The notes under the pieces were generated by a model. That model was not told the origin of the DNA. It did no database searches and was given only the letters and a program-made list of their open reading frames with translations. A program made the position numbers and the translations under genes. DNA of 64,000 nucleotides from positions 1-64,000 of the forward strand of contig CAJTEE010000003.1 of NCBI GenBank assembly GCA_910575275.1, read 5' to 3'. Origin of the DNA: Lachnospiraceae bacterium. GTDB taxonomy: Bacteria > Bacillota > Clostridia > Lachnospirales > Lachnospiraceae. Shown here one piece after another: positions 51,925 through 60,660 of the stretch (within the stretch, counting starts at the first letter, position 1; every line of letters starts with the position of its first letter).

Positions 51925-53184
51925 TTATTCGACTGTCTGCGGTCTTTCGTCGACCACCCAGGGAAGCCCCCATTTGTTTAAAGCTTCCATATAAGGATCC
52001 GGATCGAATTCTTCCACGTTAAAGACGCCTGCGCCGCTCCAGGTCTTTGTGAGCACCATCATGGCGCCGATCATGGCCGGGACGCCGGTCGTGTAGGAAA
52101 TGGCCTGGGAGCCGACCTCGCGGTAACATGCCTGGTGGTCACAGACATTATAAATATAAATGGTTTTCTCCCGTCCGTCCTTTATGCCTGTAAAGATGCA
52201 ACCGATGTTCGTCTTACCGACGGTCCGCGGCCCGAGAGAGGCCGGATCTGGCAAAAGTGCTTTTAAAAACTGGATCGGCACGATCTTTTTCCCCTCGAAT
52301 TCGACGGGAGAGGTAGAGAGCATTCCCACGTTCTCCAGGCATTTCATATGCGTGAGATAGCTCTGGCCGAAGGTCATGAAAAAGCGGATCCGTTTTACGC
52401 CCGGTATGGTTTTGGCAAGCGATTCGATCTCCTCGTGGTGCAGGAGGTACATGTCCTTTTCTCCCACCTGCGGGAAGTCGTAGATGCGCTTGATTTCCAT
52501 CGGCTTCGTCTCCACCCAGTGCCCGTCTTCCCAGTAGGAGCCGTTGGCAGATACCTCCCGCAGATTGATCTCGGGGTTAAAGTTGGTTGCAAACGGATAG
52601 CCGTGATCGCCTCCGTTGCAGTCCAGGATGTCGATCGTGTGGATCTCGTCAAAATAGTGCTTTAAAGCATAGGCAGAAAACACGCTGGTTACGCCCGGGT
52701 CAAAGCCGGTGCCAAGAAGCGCCATGAGCCCGGCTTCCCGAAATTTTTCCCGGTAGGCCCACTGCCAGGAATAGTCAAAATAGGCCGTAAAGCCCGCCTC
52801 TTTGCAACGCTTTTCGTAGACGGCCCGCCATGTGGGGTCATCCGTGTCCTCCGGTTCATAGTTGGCCGTGTCGATGTAGTGGACGCCGGACTTTAAGCAC
52901 GCGTCCATGATCGTCAGATCCTGATACGGGAGGGCCACGTTTAAGACCGCGTCCGGCTTGTACTCGCTCATAAGCGATACGAGCTCCTCCACGCTGTCGG
53001 CGTTCACCTGCGCCGTCCGGATCCGGGTATTGGTCGTGCCGGTTAACTTTTCCATTAAGGCGTCGCACTTGGATTTTGTCCGGCTTGCAATCAGAATATC
53101 AGAAAATACCTCGCTGTTCTGGCAGCATTTGTGGATCGCCACGGAGGCGACGCCCCCGCAGCCGATGATCATAAGCCTGCTCAT
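51925..53184 (-). CDS. Carboxynorspermidine/carboxyspermidine dehydrogenase
   Basis: 419 residues, saccharopine dehydrogenase family. Rossmann start LMIIGCGGVASVAIHKCCQN; DAVLNVALPYQDLTIMDACL; GVHYIDTANYEPEDT; LLGTGFDPGVTSVFSAYALK. This set marks the carboxy(nor)spermidine enzymes. It condenses putrescine (or diaminopropane) with aspartate semialdehyde using NADPH. The operon supplies putrescine, so carboxyspermidine is the expected product. It overlaps speE by four bases. Confidence 0.95.
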   Translation of the reverse strand: MSRLMIIGCGGVASVAIHKCCQNSEVFSDILIASRTKSKCDALMEKLTGTTNTRIRTAQVNADSVEELVSLMSEYKPDAVLNVALPYQDLTIMDACLKSGVHYIDTANYEPEDTDDPTWRAVYEKRCKEAGFTAYFDYSWQWAYREKFREAGLMALLGTGFDPGVTSVFSAYALKHYFDEIHTIDILDCNGGDHGYPFATNFNPEINLREVSANGSYWEDGHWVETKPMEIKRIYDFPQVGEKDMYLLHHEEIESLAKTIPGVKRIRFFMTFGQSYLTHMKCLENVGMLSTSPVEFEGKKIVPIQFLKALLPDPASLGPRTVGKTNIGCIFTGIKDGREKTIYIYNVCDHQACYREVGSQAISYTTGVPAMIGAMMVLTKTWSGAGVFNVEEFDPDPYMEALNKWGLPWVVDERPQTVE

Positions 53185-54041
53185 TTTGTTTGTTCCTCCT
53201 CCTCTAAAAGGTCCTCCACATATTTCGGGAGCATAAAGGCGCCCGTGTGGAGATGCGTCGTATAGTACCAGGTTTCAATTTGGAGCGCATCCCATGCCTC
53301 GGGTTTGAAGTCCTTCAGCGGATGGTATTTTTTTGAAGCGAAGCCGAACAGCCAGTAGCCGGACGGACAGGTCGGGATATGGGCCTGATAGACGCGGCTG
53401 ATGGGGAAGGAGCGAAACGCCTTGCGGTGCATACTGCGGCAGGCCAGCTCGTCTTCGTCGTAGAAGGGGCTGCCGTGCTGATAGACCATCATGCCGTCAG
53501 CCTTAAGCGCCTGGTAGCAGCTCCCATAAAATTCCTTTGTAAACAGACCCTCGGTATGCCCGAAGGGATCCGTGGAGTCGTTGATGATGAGATCGTACCG
53601 CTCCTTTTTGTTCCGCAGAAACCGCAGGCCGTCGTCAAAATGGATCTTTACGCGCGCATCGTTAAGCGCGCAGGCCACATCCGGGAAAAACTGCCGGCAC
53701 ACGTTTACAAACATCTCGTCGGTCTCGACGACGTCGACATGCTCCACGGACGGGTATTGTAAGAGCTCCTTTGCGACCCCGCCGTCGCCGCCGCCGATGA
53801 TGAGCACGTCTCTTACGTGCGGATGGATCGCCATCGGTACATGTGTCACCATTTCGTCATAGATAAATTCGTCCTTTTCTGAGAACACGATCTCTCCGTC
53901 GAGCGAGACGAAGCGTCCGAATTCCTCCGAATCAAACACGTCGATCCGCTGGTATTCGCTCTCCCCGGAAAAAAGCTGCCGCTCAATGCGCACGTTCAGC
54001 TTAACGTTGGCGGTGTGCAGATCCGCAAACCAAAATTCCAT
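53181..54041 (-). CDS. speE: Spermidine synthase-like aminopropyltransferase
   Basis: 286 residues from the ATG behind AGGAGAGG. GGGDGG (83-88) binds the sulfonium cosubstrate; VDVVETDE; DSTDPFG (155-161) has the catalytic Asp; YGSCYQALKADGMMVYQHGS follows. Family members move an aminopropyl group from decarboxylated SAM to putrescine. No SAM decarboxylase gene (speD) is in this operon, and a second spermidine route is encoded just downstream, so the enzyme's role here is uncertain. Confidence 0.93.
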   Translation of the reverse strand: MEFWFADLHTANVKLNVRIERQLFSGESEYQRIDVFDSEEFGRFVSLDGEIVFSEKDEFIYDEMVTHVPMAIHPHVRDVLIIGGGDGGVAKELLQYPSVEHVDVVETDEMFVNVCRQFFPDVACALNDARVKIHFDDGLRFLRNKKERYDLIINDSTDPFGHTEGLFTKEFYGSCYQALKADGMMVYQHGSPFYDEDELACRSMHRKAFRSFPISRVYQAHIPTCPSGYWLFGFASKKYHPLKDFKPEAWDALQIETWYYTTHLHTGAFMLPKYVEDLLEEEEQTK

Positions 54042-54107
54042 AAGCCGTCCTCTCCTTCGTTTATGAACATTCCCGGACTCCCGGCACAAAAAGGCTCCGA
54101 CAACCGC

Positions 54108-55559
54108 TTACTCCGCCAGGACCATCAGATGCTCGATGGCCGGATCCTCCGTCCCCTGCATGGAGCAGCCCTTCTCCTTGGCGTAAAGAATATACTGGAC
54201 AATATCATCGGTGATCCGTTCCCCCGGAGCGAGGATCGGGATGCCCGGCGGATAACACATGACAAACTCCGCACAGACCCGCCCGGCCGATTCGTGTACC
54301 GGGAGAGAGAGCTTTTTGGAGTAAAACGCCTTCTGCGGCGACATGACGACCTGCGGATTTATATATTCGCCGGAGAGGAGCCCTGTCCCATCCTTTTTAT
54401 AAAGCCGCTCGATGTCCGCCAACGCTCCCACGAGCCGCTCGATGTCCTGGATACGGTCTCCGATGGAGATATAAGCCAGGATGTTGCTGATGTCGCCGAA
54501 CTCGATCTGGATGTCGTATTCGTCTCGCAGCAGGTCATAGACCTCGATCCCGGCCAGTCCCATACCGCGCGTGTAGACGGAAAGCTTGGTCACGTCGTAG
54601 TCAAAGACGCTTTCCCTATCTACAAGCTCCTTTCCGTAGGCATAGTAGCCGCCGATGGAGTTGATCTCCCGCCTGGCGTATTCGGCCATCTCCATAACTT
54701 TGGCAAACGACTCCGCGCCGCGCAGGGCGAGATTCCGCCTGGAAATATCGAGGCTGGAGAGCAGGAGATAGGAGGCGCTTGTAGTCTGTGTCAGATTGAT
54801 GATCTGGCGCACGTAGTCGGAATTGACGCCCGCGTTTAAAAGGAGCATGGAGCTCTGTGTCAGGCTGCCGCCGGATTTATGCATCGAGACGGCGGACATA
54901 TCCGCACCCGCGGCGATCGCGGGGAGCGGAAGCCCGCTTCCAAAATAGAGATGCGTCCCGTGGGCCTCGTCTGCGAGGACCTTCATCCCGTTCGTATGAG
55001 CCAGCGAGACGATTGCCCTTATATCGGAGCAGATGCCGTAATAGGTCGGGTTATTGACAAACACAGCCACGGCATCGGGATTTTCTTCAATCGCCTGCCT
55101 GACGCCTTCCGTCTCCATACCGAGCGGGATGCCAAGCGTCTGATTGACCCGGGGATTCACATACACCGGGATGGCTCCACACAGCACCAGGGCGTTGATG
55201 ACGCTCTTATGGACGTTGCGCGGCAAGATAATCTTATCACCGGCCCGACAGACAGAGAGGATCATGCTCTGGACCGCGGACGTGGTGCCGCCCACCATGA
55301 GATAAGCCATGTCCGCGTCGAAGGCCTCGGCCGCAAGCTCCTCAGCCTCCCGGATGACCGAGACCGGATGGCATAAGTTGTCGAGCGGCTTCATGGAATT
55401 GACGTCAAGCGAGACACATTTCTCCCCCAAAAGCTGTACGAGCTCGGGATTGCCCCGGCCGCGCTTATGCCCCGGGACGTCAAACGGCACGACCCTTTTC
55501 CTTTTAAACGCCGCCAACGCCTCATAGATCGGCGCTCTCTTTTGTCTTTCTCTGTCCAT
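54108..55559 (-). CDS. speA: Arginine decarboxylase (Orn/Lys/Arg decarboxylase family)
   Basis: 483 residues from the ATG at 55559, eight bases after GGATGAGG. Type I fold PLP enzyme, short form without the wing domain: VPFDVPGHKRGRG (about 24-36), LADEAHGTHLYFG (about 195-207) and PLP Lys-228 in SMHKSGGSLTQ. The operon's agmatine deiminase makes arginine the probable substrate. The frame is open for 70 more codons upstream, but that part holds a terminator hairpin and lacks family similarity. Confidence 0.93.
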   Translation of the reverse strand: MDRERQKRAPIYEALAAFKRKRVVPFDVPGHKRGRGNPELVQLLGEKCVSLDVNSMKPLDNLCHPVSVIREAEELAAEAFDADMAYLMVGGTTSAVQSMILSVCRAGDKIILPRNVHKSVINALVLCGAIPVYVNPRVNQTLGIPLGMETEGVRQAIEENPDAVAVFVNNPTYYGICSDIRAIVSLAHTNGMKVLADEAHGTHLYFGSGLPLPAIAAGADMSAVSMHKSGGSLTQSSMLLLNAGVNSDYVRQIINLTQTTSASYLLLSSLDISRRNLALRGAESFAKVMEMAEYARREINSIGGYYAYGKELVDRESVFDYDVTKLSVYTRGMGLAGIEVYDLLRDEYDIQIEFGDISNILAYISIGDRIQDIERLVGALADIERLYKKDGTGLLSGEYINPQVVMSPQKAFYSKKLSLPVHESAGRVCAEFVMCYPPGIPILAPGERITDDIVQYILYAKEKGCSMQGTEDPAIEHLMVLAE

Positions 55560-55940
55560 ACTTGCAGCCTCATCCTTTCGCAGACTTTTTTGCAGAAAAC
55601 ACAAAAAAACAGATGACAACATCATCTGTCCGGCGATTCCTGTTTTATGCTGCATACGGGTAAACATGTCCCGCGCCTTTATTAAAACCGTTATCGTTTT
55701 CAAGTCTGCAATCGCAAATATATTGTCCCTGCGTTTATTGACCGTTTCACAAGATGATGTGTGTTTCACACTGATTATAAAGTAATCAACTTATAAAATT
55801 TGAGCTTTTAACTCAATCAATAATGCGGTTTCCCGCGCCGGCACTTGACCCGCCTGTCCGTCTGGGCATTCCTTCCGGCGCTTTAAGCGGGGGAAGTGGT
55901 CATACATACATTTGCATGAAAACGATAGACCCTTTCACAC
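55560..55940 (-). promoter_or_regulatory. Long structured leader of the speA operon, candidate riboswitch/attenuator
   Basis: About 380 nt lie between the promoter and speA. On the minus strand: GCGCCGG / CCGGCGC pairing in the first third, a GTGTG-AAA-CACAC hairpin, and an intrinsic terminator close to the start codon. ACATCATCT (plus-strand complement 55752-55760) is exactly complementary to AGATGATGT in the 5' arm and loop of the terminator, so an antiterminator can form. No known riboswitch class was recognised, and no T-box GGTGGNACCGCG motif is present. Confidence 0.55.
55603..55629 (-). terminator. Intrinsic terminator in the speA leader
   Basis: On the minus strand ACAGATGA / TCATCTGT with a five-base loop, followed by T7. 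It ends 43 bases before the speA start codon, so it acts as an attenuator rather than ending another gene. Confidence 0.75.
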
Positions 55941-55947
55941 TGCCCTA

Positions 55948-55976
55948 ATCATACAGGGTTTTGCAGGCGATGTCAA
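55948..55976 (-). promoter_or_regulatory. Sigma-A promoter of the speA operon
   Basis: On the minus strand a perfect TTGACA (55976-55971), 17-base spacer, TATGAT (55953-55948). Confidence 0.85.
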
Positions 55977-56018
55977 GTAAAAAAATTGGCAGCAGGGAGT
56001 GGGGGTGGGGACTATTCG

Positions 56019-56055
56019 CATAGGTCTGCGCATTTGCTGCACTGACCGTACGAAA
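56019..56055 (+). repeat. 37-bp inverted repeat, left copy
   Basis: Begins CATAGGTCTGCGCA and ends GACCGTACGAAA. The reverse complement recurs at 57085-57121 with three mismatches. The pair flanks a Uma2-family gene with its promoter and two hairpins. Confidence 0.75.
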
Positions 56056-56077
56056 GCCTAGGCTTGCAAGGGAGGGG

Positions 56078-56106
56078 TTGAAAATTTTGTCTGCGTATTT
56101 TATACT
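56078..56106 (+). promoter_or_regulatory. Promoter of the Uma2-family gene
   Basis: TTGAAA (56078-56083), 17-base spacer, TATACT (56101-56106). The leader is ~135 bases. Confidence 0.65.
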
Positions 56107-56246
56107 GTAAATGACACATCGGTTCCGAAGGGAGTGCGGCGTCGCCGTATCGCAGGTGTCCGGTCTCACATGGATAATCCCGGGAACACGCTGCGGCCGG
56201 TGTGCTTTAGAAAATTTTTTTGTGCAGCAGGGAAGGAGATGACGGT

Positions 56247-56804
56247 ATGGCATTGCGAAAGGAAGAATACAGGAAGCAGGAAAAAATGAACGGCATCATC
56301 TACGATATGTCCCCGGCGCCGAATTACAGGCATGGAATTGTAAACGGAAATATCCATGCGATTATAAAAAACGGCTTGAAAGACAGTCTGTGTCTCGTTT
56401 TTATCGAGAACCTGGATTTTAAGTATCATCCGGAGGAAAATGACGATTATATGGTTCCGGATATCATGATTATCTGCGACCGGAAGGCATTAAAGGGCGG
56501 AACCTACAGCGGGGTCCCCAAGTTTATTGTTGAGACGTTAAGCCCCTCTACGGCACTGAGGGATAAGACGGATAAAAAGGATGCGTATGAGAAGGCAGGC
56601 GTGGAGGAATACTGGATCGTTTCACCACAGGGCTCTTTGGAGATCTATTACCTGGAAAACGGAAAATATGAGCTGAAATACAGCTACCTTCTGCAGGACG
56701 ATGAGGAAGACGAACACTACAATGCAAAAACACGCATCAGCCTGCGTGCGTTTCCAAATATTACGATGGAGCTGCGGGATATTTTTAAGGATGTCGAGGA
56801 GTAG
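56247..56804 (+). CDS. Uma2-family putative endonuclease (DUF820)
   Basis: 185 residues from ATG 56247 behind AAGGAG. Restriction-endonuclease-like PD-(D/E)XK fold: HGIVNGNIHAIIKNGL, then VPDIMIICD (the PD), FIVETLSPSTALRDKTDKKD (the E-x-L variant with the catalytic Glu) and YEKAGVEEYWIVSPQ. Uma2 proteins are abundant in cyanobacteria and clostridia; a defence or transposon-derived origin is proposed but unproven. It stands alone between inverted 37-bp repeats. Confidence 0.9.
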   Translation: MALRKEEYRKQEKMNGIIYDMSPAPNYRHGIVNGNIHAIIKNGLKDSLCLVFIENLDFKYHPEENDDYMVPDIMIICDRKALKGGTYSGVPKFIVETLSPSTALRDKTDKKDAYEKAGVEEYWIVSPQGSLEIYYLENGKYELKYSYLLQDDEEDEHYNAKTRISLRAFPNITMELRDIFKDVEE

Positions 56805-56814
56805 CTGCAGGGGT

Positions 56815-56875
56815 CCGCAGAGGCCCGGTCAGGCCAAGGGCTGCATCGCCCCTTGGCCTGACCGGGCCTCTGCGG
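56815..56875. repeat. GGTCCGCA hairpin element after the Uma2 gene
   Basis: A perfect 26-bp stem (56815-56840 with 56850-56875) and nine-base loop. GGGTCCGCAGAGGC begins six bases after the stop. No T-tract follows. It is the most symmetric member of the three-element family. Confidence 0.8.
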
Positions 56876-56998
56876 CGTTGTGGCGGGAGCAAGGAGAGAA
56901 GAAAAAGTATTTCAATGAGTGAGGTAGTGTTCTCTTTTTTTCTCTCGGCTTGCCAGGAAAGTAGCGGAGCCCGGCCGTCCATCCCCGCCTCCGTGGCC

Positions 56999-57033
56999 CT
57001 GTACCAGTTCAGACGATGTCCGAACTGGTACAG
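56999..57033. repeat. Hairpin CTGTACCAGTTC / GAACTGGTACAG
   Basis: A 12-bp perfect stem with an 11-base loop in a ~430-base gene-free stretch (56805-57232). The arm resembles the CAGTTCAG stem at 20637. Confidence 0.65.
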
Positions 57034-57084
57034 CATACGACCATGTAAAATCGCTTCGCGGTCTTATGCCTGCGGTCATTACGT

Positions 57085-57121
57085 TTTCGTACGGTCAGCG
57101 CAGCAAGTGCGCAGACCTATC
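57085..57121 (-). repeat. 37-bp inverted repeat, right copy
   Basis: Reverse complement of 56019-56055 with three mismatches; begins TTTCGTACGGTC on the plus strand. Confidence 0.75.
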
Positions 57122-57161
57122 TGAACTGTTACGGCCTCACTAAAAAAATATGAACTTAAGG

Positions 57162-57190
57162 TTGAAAAATAACAGCAGATGCGCTAAGAT
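57162..57190 (+). promoter_or_regulatory. Promoter of leuB
   Basis: TTGAAA (57162-57167), 17-base spacer, TAAGAT (57185-57190), 43 bases before the start codon. No leucine T-box is seen. Confidence 0.65.
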
Positions 57191-57232
57191 AAAATTTAAA
57201 AAAGAAATGAAGGAAGCTAAGGAGAAATATCT

Positions 57233-58327
57233 ATGGAATACAAAATTGCGACAATCTCCGGAGACGGGATCGGGCCGGAGATTGTCGGGGAGGCAAAAAA
57301 GGTCCTGGACCGCGTGGGAAGCCTTTACGGCCATACCTTTCGGTATGAAGATGTTTTGATGGGCGGGATCTCCATTGATACACACGGTGTCCCGCTGACA
57401 GACGAGGCGCTGGAGACGGCCAGAAAAAGCGATTCGGTCCTCTTAGGCGCCGTGGGCGGCGATGTGGGAAATTCGCGCTGGTACGATGTGGCCCCGAATC
57501 TGCGGCCGGAGGCGGGACTTTTGGCGATCCGAAAGGGCCTGGGCCTGTTTGCCAATATCCGCCCGGCCTATTTGTACGACGGACTTTACGCGGCGTGCCC
57601 GCTGAAAGAGGAGATCATCGGTGACGGTTTCGATATGGTCATCGTCCGTGAGCTGACCGGCGGCCTTTATTTTGGGGAACGCCATACCGAGGAGGTAAAT
57701 GGCCTCCTGCAGGCGACCGATACGCTGGTTTACAGCGAGACCGAGATCCGCCGCGTGGCCATCAAGGCGTTTGAGATCGCGATGAAACGAAAGAAAAAGG
57801 TCACAAGCGTCGATAAGGCAAATGTTTTGGACTCGTCGAGACTCTGGAGAAAGGTCGTGGCAGAGGTCGCAAAGGACTATCCTGAGGTCAGGCTGGAAAA
57901 CATGCTGGTGGATAACTGCGCGATGCAACTCGTCATGAACCCGGGCCAGTTTGACGTGATCCTGACCGAGAACATGTTCGGAGATATCCTGTCCGACGAG
58001 GCCAGCATGATCACGGGCTCGATCGGCATGCTCTCGTCTGCGAGCTTAAACGAGGGCAAATTCGGGCTCTATGAGCCGAGCCACGGCTCCGCGCCGGATA
58101 TCGCGGGGAAAGACCTTGCCAATCCGATCGCAACGATCCTTTCTGCAGCCATGATGCTGCGCTTCTCCTTTGATCTTGATAAGGAGGCGGAGGCGGTTGA
58201 GTCGGCCGTACGAAAAACACTTGCGGATGGATACCGTACGGCGGATATCATGGCCGAAGGCATGACACAGGTCGGCACAAAGGAGATGGGCCGCCTGATC
58301 TGTGAGCGGATCAGGGAGAATAGATAA
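57233..58327 (+). CDS. leuB: 3-isopropylmalate dehydrogenase
   Basis: 364 residues. [20 protein letters not shown] at the start, [14 protein letters not shown], Lys/Asp catalytic set in [18 protein letters not shown] and [15 protein letters not shown], and [20 protein letters not shown] for NAD binding. Oxidises and decarboxylates 3-isopropylmalate in leucine synthesis. leuA, leuC and leuD are not adjacent. It may be co-transcribed with serC, 54 bases downstream. Confidence 0.96.
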   Translation: MEYKIATISGDGIGPEIVGEAKKVLDRVGSLYGHTFRYEDVLMGGISIDTHGVPLTDEALETARKSDSVLLGAVGGDVGNSRWYDVAPNLRPEAGLLAIRKGLGLFANIRPAYLYDGLYAACPLKEEIIGDGFDMVIVRELTGGLYFGERHTEEVNGLLQATDTLVYSETEIRRVAIKAFEIAMKRKKKVTSVDKANVLDSSRLWRKVVAEVAKDYPEVRLENMLVDNCAMQLVMNPGQFDVILTENMFGDILSDEASMITGSIGMLSSASLNEGKFGLYEPSHGSAPDIAGKDLANPIATILSAAMMLRFSFDLDKEAEAVESAVRKTLADGYRTADIMAEGMTQVGTKEMGRLICERIRENR

Positions 58328-58381
58328 GGCGCAGAGGACGTCTGAATGATTGCGGGTTTTGAGTTGAGAGGAGAGAAAACT

Positions 58382-59476
58382 ATGAGCAGAGTTTATAATT
58401 TTTCGGCCGGCCCGGCAGTTTTGCCGGAGGATGTGTTACGGGAAGCAGCCGCGGAGATGCTGGATTATAACGGGACCGGCATGTCCGTCATGGAGATGAG
58501 CCATCGCTCGCGGGCGTTTGAGGAGATCATCGAGACTGCGGAGCAGGATCTCAGGGAGCTGATGGGGATCCCGGGCAATTACAAGGTGCTGTTTTTACAG
58601 GGCGGCGCGCACCAGCAGTTTGCTGCCGTCCCGATGAACCTGATGAAGAACCGCGTCGGCGATTATATCATCACAGGCCAGTGGGCCAAAAAGGCGTGGA
58701 AGGAAGCGCAGATGTACGGGAAAGCAAATGCCATTGCCTCGAGCGAGGATCGGATCTTCAGCTATATCCCCGACTGCTCCGATCTGCCGATCGACGACGA
58801 TGCGGATTACGTTTATATCTGTGAAAACAATACGATCTATGGGACGAAATACCATACGCTTCCTAATACAAAGGGTAAGCTCTTGGTTTCGGACGTCTCC
58901 TCGTGCTTCTTATCGGAGCCGATGGATGTGACCAAATACGGCCTGGTATACGGCGGTGTTCAGAAGAATGTGGGCCCGGCCGGTGTGGTCGTCGTGATTA
59001 TCCGCGAGGATCTTCTGACGGATGAGGTACTTCCGGGTACGCCCACGATCCTGCGCTATAAGGTACAGGCCGATGCCGGGTCCCTTTACAATACGCCGCC
59101 GTGCTACGGGATCTATATCTGCGGCAAGGTATTCAAGTGGTTAAAGAAGCGGGGCGGCCTGGCGGCGATGAAGGAGATCAACGAGCGGAAGGCGGCGCTG
59201 TTGTACGACTATCTGGACAACAATTCCCTCTTTAAGGGAACCGTGGTAAAGAAGGACCGGTCGATCATGAACGTACCGTTTGTCACCGGGGACAAGGAGT
59301 TGGATGCCCTTTTTATTAAGGAAGCGGAATCAAACGGATTTGTGAATTTGAAGGGCCACAGGACCGTCGGCGGCATGCGCGCGAGCATTTATAACGCGAT
59401 GCCGGAGGAAGGCGTGGCAAAGCTTGTGGAGTTCATGAAGAAGTTTGAAGCGACTCACAAGAGACAGGAGGTCTAA
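58382..59476 (+). CDS. serC: Phosphoserine aminotransferase
   Basis: 364 residues from ATG 58382 behind GAGGAGAG. VYNFSAGPAVLPEDVLREAA at the start, EMSHRSRAFEEII, FLQGGAHQQFAAVPMNL and the PLP lysine in YGGVQKNVGPAGVVVVI. Converts 3-phosphohydroxypyruvate and glutamate to phosphoserine. Directly followed by serA, giving two consecutive steps; serB is not here. Confidence 0.97.
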   Translation: MSRVYNFSAGPAVLPEDVLREAAAEMLDYNGTGMSVMEMSHRSRAFEEIIETAEQDLRELMGIPGNYKVLFLQGGAHQQFAAVPMNLMKNRVGDYIITGQWAKKAWKEAQMYGKANAIASSEDRIFSYIPDCSDLPIDDDADYVYICENNTIYGTKYHTLPNTKGKLLVSDVSSCFLSEPMDVTKYGLVYGGVQKNVGPAGVVVVIIREDLLTDEVLPGTPTILRYKVQADAGSLYNTPPCYGIYICGKVFKWLKKRGGLAAMKEINERKAALLYDYLDNNSLFKGTVVKKDRSIMNVPFVTGDKELDALFIKEAESNGFVNLKGHRTVGGMRASIYNAMPEEGVAKLVEFMKKFEATHKRQEV

Positions 59477-59483
59477 AAGCGCG

Positions 59484-60647
59484 ATGAGAAAGATATGCTG
59501 CCTGAATCCGATCTCCAGATACGGCCTGGAGCGGTTAGAGGGCTATGAGATGACAGAAAATCCGGCCGAGGCGGAGGGACTTATGGTGCGCAGCGCCTCG
59601 ATGCATGAGATGGAATTTGTCGACGGGCTTCGCGCGATCGCGAGGGCCGGGGCCGGCGTCAACAACATTCCGCTCGATGTGTGCGCCAAGAAGGGGATCG
59701 TTGTATTCAATACGCCGGGAGCGAACAAAAACGGTGTAAAGGAGCTGGTGCTGGCGGGGCTTTTCTTGGCCTCCCGCGATATTATCGGCGGCATTCGCTG
59801 GTGCAGGGAAAGGGCCGGGGAGCCGGAGATCGCCAAGCTTGTGGAGAAGGGCAAAAAGGCGTTTGCCGGGCATGAGATCAAGGGAAAGAAGCTCGGCGTC
59901 ATCGGCCTGGGTGCCATCGGCTGCGAGGTGGCAAACGCGGCCTGCGGACTCGGGATGGAGGTCTATGGGTATGATCCGTTTATCTCGGTCAATGCGGCCT
60001 GGCATCTGTCGCGCTCGGTCCGGCACATCATGGATTTGGATACGATCTACAGGGAGTGCGATTATATCACGGTGCACGTGCCGCTTATGGATTCCACAAA
60101 GCATATGATCTGTAAGGAATCCATCGACAAGATGAAGGAGGGCGTGGCAGTCTTAAACTTCGCCAGAGACCTGCTGGTCAACGATGACGATATGGAGGAG
60201 GCCTTAAAGAGCGGCCGTGTGAGCCGTTATATCACGGATTTTCCGAATGAGAAGACCGCGGCGATGGAGGGCGTGATCGCGATCCCGCATCTGGGCGCCT
60301 CGACGGAGGAATCCGAGGACAACTGTGCGGTTATGGCCGCAGACGAGCTGAAAGACTATCTGGAAAACGGAAATATCAAAAATTCGGTCAATTACCCCTC
60401 CTGCGATATGGGGATCTGCACGGAGGTCGGGCGTATCGCGCTCCTGCATGCCAATATCCCCAACATGATCGGCCAGATCACTTCGATCCTGGCGGCAGAG
60501 GGAAACAATATCGCCAATATGACGAACAAGAGCCGCGCGGCCTATGCGTACACGCTTCTTGATCTGGAAAATCCGGTCAAGGCCGAGGCGTTAGAAAGAC
60601 TGAAACAGATTACCGGTATGTACAGGGTACGTGTGATCAAGGGCTGA
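59484..60647 (+). CDS. serA: D-3-phosphoglycerate dehydrogenase (ACT domain)
   Basis: 387 residues. Its RBS AGGAGG lies in the last codons of serC. GVNNIPLDVCAKKGIVVFNT, Rossmann GVIGLGAIGCEVANAACGLG, VHVPLMDSTKHMI, NFARDLLVNDDDM (the usual NxARG is NFARD) and catalytic His in IPHLGASTEESEDN. A C-terminal ACT domain starts near residue 320 and probably senses serine. First step of serine synthesis. Confidence 0.96.
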   Translation: MRKICCLNPISRYGLERLEGYEMTENPAEAEGLMVRSASMHEMEFVDGLRAIARAGAGVNNIPLDVCAKKGIVVFNTPGANKNGVKELVLAGLFLASRDIIGGIRWCRERAGEPEIAKLVEKGKKAFAGHEIKGKKLGVIGLGAIGCEVANAACGLGMEVYGYDPFISVNAAWHLSRSVRHIMDLDTIYRECDYITVHVPLMDSTKHMICKESIDKMKEGVAVLNFARDLLVNDDDMEEALKSGRVSRYITDFPNEKTAAMEGVIAIPHLGASTEESEDNCAVMAADELKDYLENGNIKNSVNYPSCDMGICTEVGRIALLHANIPNMIGQITSILAAEGNNIANMTNKSRAAYAYTLLDLENPVKAEALERLKQITGMYRVRVIKG

Positions 60648-60660
60648 GGGGGGAGAGCAT

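Noticed and set aside
55560-55769. N-terminal extension of SpeA to 55769
   Set aside because: The extension contains a T7 terminator hairpin and unrelated residues; family members start at the equivalent of 55559, which has its own RBS.
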